From Haloprofundus marisrubri (lineage in GTDB: Archaea; Halobacteriota; Halobacteria; Halobacteriales; Haloferacaceae), in the NCBI RefSeq assembly GCF_001469955.1, contig NZ_LOPU01000003.1:33219-97218 (forward strand): DNA of 64,000 nucleotides. Direction: 5' to 3'. Under the pieces are notes generated by a model. It did not search any database. It saw only the letters and a program-made list of their open reading frames with translations, and was not told the DNA's origin. Below, piece after piece: positions 19,319 through 28,852 of the stretch. Each line of letters begins with the position of its first letter. The stretch's first letter is position 1. The translations under genes and the position numbers were made by a program.

Positions 19319-20146
19319 ATGAAGGATATAGACGGGAAAACAGCCCTCGTAACGGGTGCCGGGTCGGGCATCGGTCGTGCGTCCGCACGTCGATTCGCCG
19401 AAGAGGGAGCAAACGTCGTCGTCGCCGACGTGGTCGAAGAAACGGGTCGTGAGACGGTCGAACTCATCGAAGACGCCGGCGGCGACGCGACGTTCGTGGA
19501 AGTCGACGTCTCGGAGTTCGCGTCCGTCGAACGGATGGTCGACGTCGCAGTCGAGACGTACGGAACGCTCGACTTCGCACACAACAACGCCGGGATTCTC
19601 ACCGGATTCACCGAGACAACCGACATCACCGAAGAGCAGTGGGACAGACTCCTCGACATCAACCTGAAAGGAATCTGGGCCTGTATGAGAGCCGAACTGC
19701 CGGTGATGGAAGCACAAGGAAGCGGCGCAATCGTCAACACCGCCTCAGAGGCCGGACTGGTCGGGATGGGCGGGCTTTCCAGTTACTCCGCCAGCAAACA
19801 CGGGGTCGTCGGTCTCACGAAGTCGGTCGCACTCGAATACGCCGGTCGGGGAGTCAGAGTCAACGCCATCGCCCCCGGGCCGACGAAGACGAACATCCAG
19901 TCCAGTTTCTTGGGAAGCGACGATTCGTCGTTACTGAGTCGACTCAAGACCGCTCTCGAACTGGTTCGGATGGCGATTCGGACGATGCGCGCCGACTTCG
20001 ACACGTCGGCGATGCGTGACGTTCCGATGGGCCGTATCGCCGAAGCCGAAGAGATGGCCGGCGTCGTGGCGTTTCTCTGTTCGTCGGACGCCTCTTACAT
20101 CACCGGCCACACGCTACCTGTCGACGGCGGTCAAGCGGCCGACTGA
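19319..20146 (+). CDS. Short-chain dehydrogenase/reductase (FabG/3-hydroxyacyl type)
   Basis: 275 residues. Classical SDR: TGAGSGIG at 12-19, NNAG at 89-92, catalytic Ser143 in NTASEAG, YSASK with Tyr156 and Lys160, and the C-terminal ASYITGHTLPVDGG motif. Asp37 after the second strand (VVVADVVE) favours NAD over NADP. A 30-residue insert near residues 195-230 is unusual for plain FabG and is common in haloarchaeal glucose/alcohol-dehydrogenase-like SDRs. Substrate unknown. A 7-bp hairpin follows the stop. Confidence 0.87.
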   Translation: MKDIDGKTALVTGAGSGIGRASARRFAEEGANVVVADVVEETGRETVELIEDAGGDATFVEVDVSEFASVERMVDVAVETYGTLDFAHNNAGILTGFTETTDITEEQWDRLLDINLKGIWACMRAELPVMEAQGSGAIVNTASEAGLVGMGGLSSYSASKHGVVGLTKSVALEYAGRGVRVNAIAPGPTKTNIQSSFLGSDDSSLLSRLKTALELVRMAIRTMRADFDTSAMRDVPMGRIAEAEEMAGVVAFLCSSDASYITGHTLPVDGGQAAD

Positions 20147-20153
20147 GACCTCC

Positions 20154-20171
20154 CCGAGCGACGGCGCTCGG
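20154..20171 (+). terminator. 7-bp hairpin after the SDR gene
   Basis: CCGAGCG, loop ACGG, CGCTCGG, starting eight bases past the SDR stop. There is no T tract, so it may mark a processed 3' end rather than a terminator. The rest of the gap to 20368 holds no gene. Confidence 0.35.
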
Positions 20172-20368
20172 ACGCTCGACAAGTTGGTGGTTGGGTGTAC
20201 ACCACGTGGTCACACGGTTGTTACCGGGGCTATATCAGGGTTAGAGGACAAGTTACGTGCTGTAACAAAGACCCGACCGAGCCACGAGTGTCTGCGCTCT
20301 ATCGTCGTCGCTCGACGCACATTCGGGCGCTCGTACACGGGTGCACGACCGGTTCTTCGGTAACCAAC

Positions 20369-21220
20369 ATGACCACACGACAGAAAACAGACACACTCCC
20401 GCAGGGGACACGCATCGGCCGGACGGCGCTCAGAGCCTCCGACCTCGGCGAACTGACCGCGTTCTATCGAGACGTCGTCGGACTCAGCGTCCAGCAACAG
20501 TCCGAGAGCACCGCAGTTCTCGGCGTCGACGAGACACCGCTTCTCGTCTTAGAAAGAGATGCGGACACTCCAGAGCGGCAGCGAAGCGGTGCGGGCCTCT
20601 ACCACAACGCGTTTCGCGTCCCCTCGCGCAAAGCGCTCGGAGACGCGCTCACACGGATACGGGACCGATGGCAGCTCAGCGGGGCCTCCGACCATCTGGT
20701 GAGCGAGGCGCTCTACCTCCGCGACCCGGAGGGCAACGGCGTCGAAATCTACCGCGATTTCCCCCGTGAGGAGTGGCCCATCACCGACGAAGGAACGGTC
20801 CACATCAGCACCGAACCGCTCGACCTCGAGAGCGTCGAAGCCGCGGCCGCAGGCGACGACCGAGCGCCGCCGGGAACTGATGTAGGCCACGTCCACCTCG
20901 AAGTCACCTCGCTGGACGCGTTCGAGGAGTTCTACGTCGACACGCTTGGGTTCGAGGTGCAGACGACCGTTCCGGCGGCGTACTTCGTCTCCGCTGGGGG
21001 GTATCACCACCACATCGGGGCGAACACGTGGAACCAGCGGACAAGTCCGGTAGGCGGGCGAGGTCTATCTTGGTTCGAGGTCGTTCTTCCCGACACGGAA
21101 ACGTTCGAGGCGATTCGGAACCGCCTCACGGATGCTCAGGTCGCCGTATCCGAGAGGGACGCTGGGTTCGTCGTCGAAGGCCCCGATGGAATCGATGTTC
21201 GATTCCGAGCCGAGTCGTAG
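20369..21220 (+). CDS. Two-domain VOC (vicinal oxygen chelate) protein, CatE-like
   Basis: 283 residues from the ATG at 20369. Two glyoxalase/extradiol-dioxygenase modules: about 15-130 (starting RIGRTALRASDLGELTAFYRDVVGLSV, with YHNAFRVP and NGVEIYRD) and about 170-280 (with GHVHLEVTSLDAFEEFYVDTLGF and YHHHIGANTW). The His and Glu metal ligands expected of a VOC fold are visible in each half. It resembles bacillary CatE/YfiE-type catechol 2,3-dioxygenases and glyoxalases; the exact reaction cannot be decided. An upstream in-frame extension is cysteine- and arginine-rich and is rejected as untranslated. Confidence 0.82.
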   Translation: MTTRQKTDTLPQGTRIGRTALRASDLGELTAFYRDVVGLSVQQQSESTAVLGVDETPLLVLERDADTPERQRSGAGLYHNAFRVPSRKALGDALTRIRDRWQLSGASDHLVSEALYLRDPEGNGVEIYRDFPREEWPITDEGTVHISTEPLDLESVEAAAAGDDRAPPGTDVGHVHLEVTSLDAFEEFYVDTLGFEVQTTVPAAYFVSAGGYHHHIGANTWNQRTSPVGGRGLSWFEVVLPDTETFEAIRNRLTDAQVAVSERDAGFVVEGPDGIDVRFRAES

Positions 21221-21308
21221 CTCACCCGGCGGTGTCGGTCGAATCACGACCACACGAAGGCGTTAGGGTTCCCGAAGGTTGATACGGACGCCCCTGATAC
21301 GGAAAGAC

Positions 21309-21551
21309 ATGCCAAGCACCCAACTGCGTCGAAACGGCTGGTCGACGGTTGGTCTCGGTATCTCCGTACTCTTCGCCGTCGGGGTGTTCGCTTACTTCGC
21401 GCTCGGCGGAACGCCGGTGCGCGGGGCGGTGGTCGGACTCCTCATCCTGTTGGCCGGCGTCTGGGAGTACCGACGGAAACTCCAAGACGTCGTCGTCGCC
21501 GAGTCGTACGAAGCGGAAGCGGAGGCACAGCGGCGCGAAAATCGACAGTGA
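21309..21551 (+). CDS. Small two-helix membrane protein, function unknown
   Basis: 80 residues from the ATG at 21309. Two hydrophobic helices (about 12-35 and 40-58: GLGISVLFAVGVFAYFAL and GAVVGLLILLAGVWEY) followed by a charged tail rich in Glu and Arg, probably cytoplasmic. No recognisable family. It sits between the VOC protein and the TldE-like gene on the same strand, with its own short upstream gap. Confidence 0.55.
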   Translation: MPSTQLRRNGWSTVGLGISVLFAVGVFAYFALGGTPVRGAVVGLLILLAGVWEYRRKLQDVVVAESYEAEAEAQRRENRQ

Positions 21552-21643
21552 CGAACGCTCCCTCGATACGTTCGAGCGGTCGACCGCGGCGATATCAGCC
21601 GCCGTCCGGGAGATTCATACCTCGTGGTTAGCTACCTCTTGGC

Positions 21644-23107
21644 ATGAACGAGAGCGACGACCCTATCGTGGCGATGGAGTGGTTACTCGACCGCTTCGAG
21701 GACGACGACGACGTCGCGTACGCGGAGGTCGGGGCTGTCTCGCAGTCGAAGACGGACCTCGTCGTCACCGAGGACGGCCCGCGAGACGAACTCGCGTTCG
21801 ACGAGACGGGCGTCTGGTGTCGCGTGTTCACCGACGGTGCCGCCGACTATCGATACACGACGAGCCTAGATGAGGAGGCGCTAACGGACGTTGCCGACAG
21901 AGCAGTCCGTGGCGGCGCGTTCCTCGCGCAGGCTGACCCCGCCCGCTTCGACCAGATCACCACGCACAGAGCCGTCCACGGCGGATGGGCGGCCGACCGT
22001 ATCGACGACGTTTCTCTGGAGACGAAGCGGTCTATCCTCGAAGACGGCCTCGCCGCGACGGCTGACGGCCTCGACATAACACGTCAGTGGGTCAACTACA
22101 CCGACGCCCACGTCGACGAAACGGCGGCGACGACGACCGGAAGTACCGTCCGAACGACGCTCGACCGCGCGAGCGCAATGTTCACCCTCTCAGTTCGAGA
22201 CGGGCCAACGGTCCGGCGCCACATCGGTTCGACGCGGGGGGTGGCGTTTCTCGACGACCTCACAGACGCGTTCGAGAACGCGGCCGACGACGCACGGGCG
22301 CTGTCGGCCGCCGACACGGTCGACGCGCCGACCGGCGAAACGACGGTTACGCTGAGCCCACGAGCGGCGGGACAGCTGTTCGCGTTCGTCTCGCGCTACC
22401 TCGAAGCCGACACGTGTGAGATGGGGTTGAGTCCGTTCGACGTCGGCGACGAACTCGGCTCCGAGTCGCTTTCGGTCGCAGACACCGTCAAGGCCGGGTC
22501 GTGGGCCGCCCGCGGTTACGATGCGGAGCTTCGGCCGACGACACCGGTCCAACTCGTCGAGAACGGAACCGTGACGCGACTCCTCCACAACACCGCGACC
22601 GCGGCCGAGGCGGACGTGTTCCCCGCCGGAAACGCGGTTCACAGTCTCGGATTCGGTGAGGCACCGCGGATACACGCCCGTCATCTGGAGGTCGACCCCG
22701 GTGATACAACCAGCGCAGCGCTGCGCGACGGAGCAGACGTACTCGTCGAGCGGTTCGACGAGCCTTGGCTCCGCGACGAGTTCGAGCGCGTCCAGCGGTC
22801 GGGCGTCATGCCCGCCAGCGCCCTCTACGCGAGGGACATCGAACGGAAGGTCGACGACGACCGACCCGACCGTGGCTGCGCCGACTTACCCGTCGCAGAG
22901 GCGTACCGCCTTCGAGACGGCGAGCGCGACGGCCGTATCGAGGGCGTGTCGCTGGCGTACGACCCCGCGACGCTCCGCGGAGTGACCGCCGTCGGCGACG
23001 CTCGCGGCACCGTCACCGGCGTCGACGGGAAACACAAATCGCAGATTCCGTACGCAGTAACCGCACCCGGGCTTCGCCTTCAGGCGACGCTCCGCAGCGA
23101 CGAGTAG
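21644..23107 (+). CDS. TldD/PmbA (TldE) family protein without the zinc motif
   Basis: 487 residues. The fold is indicated by the N-terminal repeat-type strands, ARGYDAELRPTTPVQLVENGTVTRLLHNT (the central family region) and a C-terminal PATLRGVTAVGDARG segment. TldD proteins carry HExxxH; at the matching place this protein reads AGQLFAFVSRYLEAD, so it lacks the metal ligands and is of the PmbA/TldE partner type. TldD/TldE complexes degrade unfolded peptides and mature modified peptides such as microcin B17. No TldD partner is present in the window. No signal peptide. Confidence 0.78.
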   Translation: MNESDDPIVAMEWLLDRFEDDDDVAYAEVGAVSQSKTDLVVTEDGPRDELAFDETGVWCRVFTDGAADYRYTTSLDEEALTDVADRAVRGGAFLAQADPARFDQITTHRAVHGGWAADRIDDVSLETKRSILEDGLAATADGLDITRQWVNYTDAHVDETAATTTGSTVRTTLDRASAMFTLSVRDGPTVRRHIGSTRGVAFLDDLTDAFENAADDARALSAADTVDAPTGETTVTLSPRAAGQLFAFVSRYLEADTCEMGLSPFDVGDELGSESLSVADTVKAGSWAARGYDAELRPTTPVQLVENGTVTRLLHNTATAAEADVFPAGNAVHSLGFGEAPRIHARHLEVDPGDTTSAALRDGADVLVERFDEPWLRDEFERVQRSGVMPASALYARDIERKVDDDRPDRGCADLPVAEAYRLRDGERDGRIEGVSLAYDPATLRGVTAVGDARGTVTGVDGKHKSQIPYAVTAPGLRLQATLRSDE

Positions 23108-23299
23108 TCGGAGTACAGGGCGATGGACGGCGACGAGTCGCCAACGCCGCCGATGGATTTACCATCCGCCCCCACGGTCTCTTCGACCAACGATGGTACA
23201 CAGTGACACTGTAGTGTGGGTCGGAGACGACTCCGTCACGCGACGGCAACCTCGACGTACTGCACAACGGGCGACTGTGGGGCGTTGCTCGGTGAACCG

Positions 23300-24355
23300 A
23301 TGAAACTCGGGACCGCGGAAGCGGCGTCCGGCGAGGTCGCTTCCGGCTATCTCTCGGTCACCGAACTGCCGACGGGTCAACCCGAACAGGTTCCGGTCGT
23401 CGTCGTCGAAGGCGAGAAACCGGGGCCGACGGTGTGGGCGACCGGAACGATTCACGGAGACGAACCGACCGGAATGGAGGCTATTCACGAGTTCGTCGAC
23501 CGCATCCGAGACGAGCAGGTTCGGGGGACCGTCGTCTGTGTCCCGGTGATGAATCCGTCCGGATTCCGGACGAACGCTCGGACCTCGTACTACGGCGACG
23601 AAGACCCCAATCGGTACTTCGGCATCGACGGTGGAAGCGACGAAACACCGCCGAGCGTCCAGCAACTGATTTGTGACCGCCTCTACGAGGAGATTCGCGC
23701 GAGTGCGGACGCGGTTATTTCGCTTCACACCTCGTGGATTGCGACGTATCCGTACACGATTCGACCGCGCGTGAGCTATGGCGAACACCGCAAGAAGGCA
23801 GAAGCAGCCGAGTTACGCGACCGGCTCGTCGAACTCGTCGACGCGTTCGGCCTCCCCGTCGTCAACCAGTTCAGCGCCGACGAGACGGTCCAACGGTCGC
23901 TCGACCACACGCTGACTGGCGCGGCCATCGCCGACGGGATTCCGGCGTTTACTCCCGAACTCGGTGGTCGGTTCGTAGTCGAGAAGGACGTCTGTGAGGC
24001 GGCCGTCGTCGGGTTACAGAACGTTCTCTACGCGCTCGATATGGTGTCCGACCCGGCGGCGGGTTCGACGACGTTCGAGTTACCCACCGACGACGACCTC
24101 AAGCGGTTCGTCCACCCGCACACGGACACCGCCGGAATCGTTCGCTACAGAGTTCGAGAAGGCGAGTGGGTCGACTCCGGAGAGGTGGTCGCCGACATCG
24201 TCACTCCCTGTGGAGAGACGCAAACGCAGGTGAAAGTCGAACACTCTGGCTACGTTCTCAGTCGGTACGAACGCGTCGCCGTCTACGAGAACGACCCGCT
24301 TCTCGACATGGCCGTCCCGGACGACGAACCGCTGCTTTTGAACCGGTCGGACTGA
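23300..24355 (+). CDS. Succinylglutamate desuccinylase/aspartoacylase (AstE/AspA, M14-like) family deacylase
   Basis: 351 residues from the ATG at 23300. Zinc site: GTIHGDEPTGMEA supplies His and Glu (HxxE), and the later VISLHTSW supplies the third His. The C-terminal beta-barrel half contains HPHTDTAGIVRYRVREGEWV, as in the family. Members remove an acyl group from N-acyl amino acids; DoeB of the ectoine degradation pathway (N-alpha-acetyl-diaminobutyrate deacetylase) belongs to this family, so it is a candidate for that step, although it is 9 kb from the M24 gene. Convergent with the ABC importer. The upstream extension to 23216 looks non-coding. Confidence 0.82.
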   Translation: MKLGTAEAASGEVASGYLSVTELPTGQPEQVPVVVVEGEKPGPTVWATGTIHGDEPTGMEAIHEFVDRIRDEQVRGTVVCVPVMNPSGFRTNARTSYYGDEDPNRYFGIDGGSDETPPSVQQLICDRLYEEIRASADAVISLHTSWIATYPYTIRPRVSYGEHRKKAEAAELRDRLVELVDAFGLPVVNQFSADETVQRSLDHTLTGAAIADGIPAFTPELGGRFVVEKDVCEAAVVGLQNVLYALDMVSDPAAGSTTFELPTDDDLKRFVHPHTDTAGIVRYRVREGEWVDSGEVVADIVTPCGETQTQVKVEHSGYVLSRYERVAVYENDPLLDMAVPDDEPLLLNRSD

Positions 24356-24421
24356 CCCGGTTCTCCGACGTATCGCTCGACGAACTCCGGGGTTTGGCTC
24401 CGAACGACTCGAAAAGAGGAG

Positions 24422-25768
24422 TTAGTCGTCTGCCGGTGCCGACTCGCTGTCGTTACCGGTGTCGCTCGCGGTAACGTCGCCCTGTCGACGGCCGGCCTCC
24501 AACTCCGCGTAAGGGTCGTATCCCTCGGCGCTCTCGTAGAGATGACAGGCGATATCCTGGTCGGCGTCGACGTCCGCTTTCTGTTCGAGCGGCGGCACCT
24601 CGCGAGCACAGACGCTCCGCTCTTCGAACTCGGTGACGAGCAGTTCTGTCGCTTCCTCCCACTCGCCTCGGTCGATACGTTCGAGCGCGCCGTCGACAAC
24701 CTGCCCCGCCTCTCCCGACGGTTCGGCGTCCGCGAAGAACTCCTGTCGAAGTACCGCGCTGTCGCCCGTCTCGACCGTCCCACGTTTGACGGCCCGCATG
24801 AACGCTCGGGTATTCTCCCACTCGGCGGGTGAGAGGTCGAACGCCGTCGGGGCGATGAGTTTCGGACACCGCGACCGGAACCGACAGCCCGTCGGCACGT
24901 CGATGACGTCGCCGACCTCACCCTGTAGCTCGACGCGCTCGCGGCCCACGTCCGGGTCCGGGACGGGTACCGCGTTGATGAGCGCCTGTGTGTACGGATG
25001 CTGGGGGTTCTCGATTATCTGGTCTGTCGGTCCTTTCTCGACGATTTTCCCCATGTACATGATGGCGAGACGGTCGCACATATGCCGGAGCAACGAGAGG
25101 TCGTGGCTGATGTAGACGACCGAGAGACCGAACTCCTCGGTCATCCGGTCAAGTAGCGACAGTACGCCCGCTCTGAGGCTCACGTCGAGCATCGACACCG
25201 GTTCGTCGGCGACGATGAAGTCCGGGTCGAGCACGAGAGCGCGTGCGATGGCGACGCGCTGGCGCTGTCCCCCGGAGAGTTCGTGGGGATACTGGTCGAA
25301 GTACTGTTCGGCCGGAAGGAGCTCCGCGAACTCCAGTGCGCGCTGAACCCGTGCCGTCTCGTTTCTGATGTCGTGGATGCGAAGCGGTTCGGCGACGATG
25401 TCGTACACCGTCATCCGAGGGTTAAGGCTCTCGAAGGGGTCCTGAAAAATCATCTGAGCGTTCTGTCTGAACTCTTCGAGTTCCTCGTCCGTGGCCTCCG
25501 AGAGCTGTTTGTCGTTGTAGACGATGTCGCCGTCGGTCGGTTCGTGAAGCTTCACCAGCGACATCCCCGTCGTCGTCTTCCCACAGCCAGATTCGCCCGC
25601 CAGTCCGAGCGTCTCGCCCGCGTGAAGGTCGAAACTGACGCCGTCGACTGCGTGGACGTACTCGGGGTCGTCACCGGAGACCGACTGCATCAGACTCGCT
25701 ATCCAGCCTTGGTTGACCTTGAAGTGTTTCTTGAGGTCGTCGACTTCGAGCAGGACGTCGTCTCGCAT
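24422..25768 (-). CDS. Peptide/nickel-type ABC importer, ATP-binding protein (DppF-like)
   Basis: 448 residues from the ATG at 25768, which lies five bases after GGAGGTGA, a strong ribosome binding site that overlaps the upstream stop. Walker [11 protein letters not shown]-loop MIFQDPFESLNPRMT, signature LSGGQRQRVAIARAL, Walker B FIVADEP, switch YISHDLS. The oligopeptide-transporter tail TGCRFRSRCPK has the cysteines that bind a cluster in some Opp/Dpp ATPases. After it comes about 125 extra acidic residues with more cysteines, longer than usual for this family. Last gene of the five-gene operon. Confidence 0.93.
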   Translation of the reverse strand: MRDDVLLEVDDLKKHFKVNQGWIASLMQSVSGDDPEYVHAVDGVSFDLHAGETLGLAGESGCGKTTTGMSLVKLHEPTDGDIVYNDKQLSEATDEELEEFRQNAQMIFQDPFESLNPRMTVYDIVAEPLRIHDIRNETARVQRALEFAELLPAEQYFDQYPHELSGGQRQRVAIARALVLDPDFIVADEPVSMLDVSLRAGVLSLLDRMTEEFGLSVVYISHDLSLLRHMCDRLAIMYMGKIVEKGPTDQIIENPQHPYTQALINAVPVPDPDVGRERVELQGEVGDVIDVPTGCRFRSRCPKLIAPTAFDLSPAEWENTRAFMRAVKRGTVETGDSAVLRQEFFADAEPSGEAGQVVDGALERIDRGEWEEATELLVTEFEERSVCAREVPPLEQKADVDADQDIACHLYESAEGYDPYAELEAGRRQGDVTASDTGNDSESAPADD

Positions 25769-25769
25769 C

Positions 25770-26816
25770 TCAGTCACCTCCGACGTTGCCGACGTTCTGT
25801 GCTGCGGCAGTCTGTTCCCACGTCCGCGCGTCGTCGGCGTAGGGGCGCAGTTCCGAGTCGATTTCGTCGGTGTAATGGCAGTACGACCGCAGGCTGTTTT
25901 CGTAGTGAGCTTCCGGCTCCTCGGTTCGACACCGTTCGGTCGCCATCGGACACCGCTCGGCGAACCGACAGCCCTGCGGCGGGTCGACGAGCTCCGGCGG
26001 GTAGCCGGCGATGGAGAGCAGGTCCTGATTCTTCATCCGGATGTTGGGGAACGCCCGCTTCAGCCCGATGGTGTAGGGATGGTACGGACGGTCGAATATT
26101 TCCTCGACCGGACCTTCTTCGGCCACCTTCCCGGCGTACATCACGAGGACGCGGTCGCACGTCTCGGCGACGACGCTCACGTCGTGGGTGATAACGAGCA
26201 TCGACGAGTTGATTTCGTCTTGAATTCGGCTGATGCGCTTGAGTATCTGGTCTTGCATGATGACGTCGAGCGCCGTCGTCGGCTCGTCGGCCAACACCAG
26301 CGACGGGTCAAGCGCGAGTGCCATCGCTATCATCGCCCGCTGGCGCATCCCGCCGGAGAACTGGTGGGGGTAGTCGTCGGCGCGGTCGGGGTCCAGCCCC
26401 ACGAGTTCGAACATCTCGGTAACGATTTCGTTCGACTCAACCCGACCCGTGCCGGGACGGTGGGTTTCGATGGCCTCGACGATCTGCTCGCGGATGGTGT
26501 ACACCGGGTCCAGCGAGTTCATCGCAGATTGGGCAATCATCGATATCTCCTCCCATTTCAGGCGACGGCGTTCCGGACTCGAGAGTTCGGTGAGGTCGTC
26601 GCCTTTGAAACTGATGCTGCCGTTGTTGACGTAGCCGGCGTCTGGAAGGATGCCGATTATCGCCTTTGCGAGCGTGGTCTTGCCGCAACCGGATTCGCCG
26701 ACGATGCCGAGGTTCTCGCCCTCTTCGAGTTCGAACGAGACGCCGTCGACTGCCTGTGCGGGACCGTCTTCGGTTTCGTAGTACACTTCGAGGTCTTCGA
26801 CTTCGAGTAAACTCAT
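25770..26816 (-). CDS. Peptide/nickel-type ABC importer, ATP-binding protein (DppD-like)
   Basis: 348 residues from the ATG at 26816; the open frame upstream of it is the permease gene in another phase. Walker [10 protein letters not shown], signature [17 protein letters not shown], Walker [13 protein letters not shown], switch VITHDVS, and the C-terminal [11 protein letters not shown] cysteine motif. Start codon overlaps the permease stop by four bases, and one base separates its stop from the next ATPase start. It pairs with DppF-like to energise the permease pair. The mention of peptide as substrate rests on family and on the divergent M28 peptidase. Confidence 0.93.
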   Translation of the reverse strand: MSLLEVEDLEVYYETEDGPAQAVDGVSFELEEGENLGIVGESGCGKTTLAKAIIGILPDAGYVNNGSISFKGDDLTELSSPERRRLKWEEISMIAQSAMNSLDPVYTIREQIVEAIETHRPGTGRVESNEIVTEMFELVGLDPDRADDYPHQFSGGMRQRAMIAMALALDPSLVLADEPTTALDVIMQDQILKRISRIQDEINSSMLVITHDVSVVAETCDRVLVMYAGKVAEEGPVEEIFDRPYHPYTIGLKRAFPNIRMKNQDLLSIAGYPPELVDPPQGCRFAERCPMATERCRTEEPEAHYENSLRSYCHYTDEIDSELRPYADDARTWEQTAAAQNVGNVGGD

Positions 26817-27796
26817 TGTAGTTTGGGGTTGGTTATCTCTTCGTAGCCGCGGCCGATGAGGAAGCCGCTGATTACGAGCAGTCCGATACAGATTCCCGGC
26901 GGCACGAACCACCACCACGCGCCGAACTGGAGCGCCGAGTACGCCCGCGACGCTTGGAGCATCGTGCCCCACGAGACGGTGTTCGGGTCGCCGAGGCCGA
27001 TGAACGAGACGCCTGCCTCCGCGAGGATGGCCCACGCGATGCCGAACGACCCGTACAGGAACGTCAACGGCAGGACGTTGGGCGCGAGATGTCTGCTGAT
27101 GATGTGCCAGTCGCCCGCGCCGGCGACCTCCGCGGCCTTCACGAACGGCCGTTCACGCAACGACAGCGCCTGCGATCGGATGACGCGGGCCGTAGAGCGC
27201 CACTGCAGGATGATTAGCGCGAAGATGATGTTCCAGAGGTTCGGCCCCAGCACTGCGACGAGCACGATGACCGTCGGCAAAAGCGGCATCCCGTAGAGGA
27301 AGTCGACGAGTCGCATCAGCGCGTCGTCGACCTTGCCGCCGTAGTAGCCCGCGACGAGTCCGACGAGCGTCCCGATGCCGGCGGTGAACACCGCGGCGAT
27401 GAGTCCGACCATCAGCGCCGCCCGCGTACCGTAGACGAGTTGGCTGAAGATGTCGAATCCTTCCGCAGTCGTTCCGAGGATGTAGGGTGTGTCCGCGCCG
27501 AGAATCGACGGCTCGGCCCACTTGTCGATGATGATTTCGGCGTCACCTTGATACTGGCGCTGGAGCGGTTGATGGGTTGCGATGAACGGCGCGAAGATAG
27601 CGACGAGCACGAACGCCGCCACGGTGAGAAGCGAGAGCTTGACCGACAGTTCGTCGGTTAGCTTCCCCCAGTGGTCACGGAGCGTCTCCTGCCAGAGTCG
27701 GGCGGTCCGTTGCCACTTGTTTATCTCCTCGTCGGACGAACCGGTGTCGTCGAGGTCGGCGAATATCGACCGAGTGCTGTGTTCTTCTTGTGCCAT
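26813..27796 (-). CDS. Peptide/nickel-type ABC importer, permease (DppC-like)
   Basis: 327 residues. N-terminal cytoplasmic tail of about 40 residues, then six membrane helices; the LVGLVAGYYGGKVDDALMR segment and the EAA-loop region (VKAAEVAGAGDWHIISRHLAPNV) that docks to the ATPases are clear. Binds the two ATPases from the cytoplasmic side and forms the channel with the DppB-like partner encoded four bases upstream. Inserted loop of about 45 residues after the first helix is a normal DppC feature. Confidence 0.93.
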   Translation of the reverse strand: MAQEEHSTRSIFADLDDTGSSDEEINKWQRTARLWQETLRDHWGKLTDELSVKLSLLTVAAFVLVAIFAPFIATHQPLQRQYQGDAEIIIDKWAEPSILGADTPYILGTTAEGFDIFSQLVYGTRAALMVGLIAAVFTAGIGTLVGLVAGYYGGKVDDALMRLVDFLYGMPLLPTVIVLVAVLGPNLWNIIFALIILQWRSTARVIRSQALSLRERPFVKAAEVAGAGDWHIISRHLAPNVLPLTFLYGSFGIAWAILAEAGVSFIGLGDPNTVSWGTMLQASRAYSALQFGAWWWFVPPGICIGLLVISGFLIGRGYEEITNPKLQ

Positions 27797-27800
27797 TGGT

Positions 27801-28778
27801 TTAGTCGTACGTCACCCGTGGGTCGAGGTACCCGTACGCCAGGTCCGCCACGAAGTTCAGGAAGATGATGGTCGCTGCGAGGACCATGAACGTCCCCTGC
27901 GCGACGGGGAAGTCACGCCGGAGCACCGCTCGAACCATCTCCCGACCGATACCGGGCCACGCGAACACCGTCTCGATGAGGACGCTCCCGCCAACGGCGT
28001 ACCCGAGCGCGATAGCCGCCGCCGTGACGATGGGCAACAGAGCGTTCCGCGCCGCGTGTCTGAACATTATCGTCCGCTCTTTCAGTCCCTTCGCGCGACA
28101 GACGTCGATGAAATCCTCCGAGAGCACTTCCAGCATGCTCGAACGCATGATGAGAAGCGGGTAACCCATGAAGTAGAACCCGAGCACCAACGCCGGCGCG
28201 AGCAGGTGATGCAGGAAGTCCAGCGAGAACACCATCTGCCAGAACCCTGTCTGTTGGGACCCGAGACTGGTCATCCCGCTCATCGGGATGACACCGAGAT
28301 TCGCGCCGAATATCCACAGGACGATGAGTCCGACGTAGAAGGTGGGTACGCTCCGAGCGGTCAACGCGACGATGACTGCGTTCTTCTCGAATCTGGAGCC
28401 GCGGTACCAGCCGGACAACACGCCGAGCGTAATGCCGATAGCGTACGCCGTGATAAACGCCGTCAGCATGAGCAACAGCGTGTTCGGCAGGTACGTTGCG
28501 ATGACGTCCGTCACCGGTTGGTTCGAATGGAACGACTGACCAAACTGCAGCGTCGCTAAGTTTTCGAGGAATTTGATGTACTGCACGTGCAGCGGCTGGT
28601 CGAGGCCGTAGCTCGCGATAATCTGTTCACGCGCCTCCTGGGTCATCTGTGAGGAGACGACGTACGACGTCGGGTCGCCCGGCATGAGCCGGAACAGTCC
28701 GAACAGGACCGTCCCGACCGCCCAGAGCGTCACGACGAGCTGTAATATACGCCTGATGACGAAACTCGCTTTTCCCAT
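27801..28778 (-). CDS. Peptide/nickel-type ABC importer, permease (DppB-like)
   Basis: 325 residues with six membrane helices. The N-terminal FVIRRILQLVVTLWAVGTVLF helix, RLMPGDP loop, and EAA-motif YIVMRSSMLEVLSEDF-type region (here PLLIMRSSMLEVLSEDFIDVCRAKGLKE) define the subunit. It forms the heterodimeric channel with the downstream DppC-like protein. Separated by 74 bases from the binding-protein gene, which is the first gene of the operon. Confidence 0.93.
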   Translation of the reverse strand: MGKASFVIRRILQLVVTLWAVGTVLFGLFRLMPGDPTSYVVSSQMTQEAREQIIASYGLDQPLHVQYIKFLENLATLQFGQSFHSNQPVTDVIATYLPNTLLLMLTAFITAYAIGITLGVLSGWYRGSRFEKNAVIVALTARSVPTFYVGLIVLWIFGANLGVIPMSGMTSLGSQQTGFWQMVFSLDFLHHLLAPALVLGFYFMGYPLLIMRSSMLEVLSEDFIDVCRAKGLKERTIMFRHAARNALLPIVTAAAIALGYAVGGSVLIETVFAWPGIGREMVRAVLRRDFPVAQGTFMVLAATIIFLNFVADLAYGYLDPRVTYD

Positions 28779-28852
28779 AGTAATATCGTGTTTGTAACGT
28801 GGTTTTGTGTTCGTTAGGTGAAAACTCCGTATCGGAGTTCAGCCGCTCTCGT

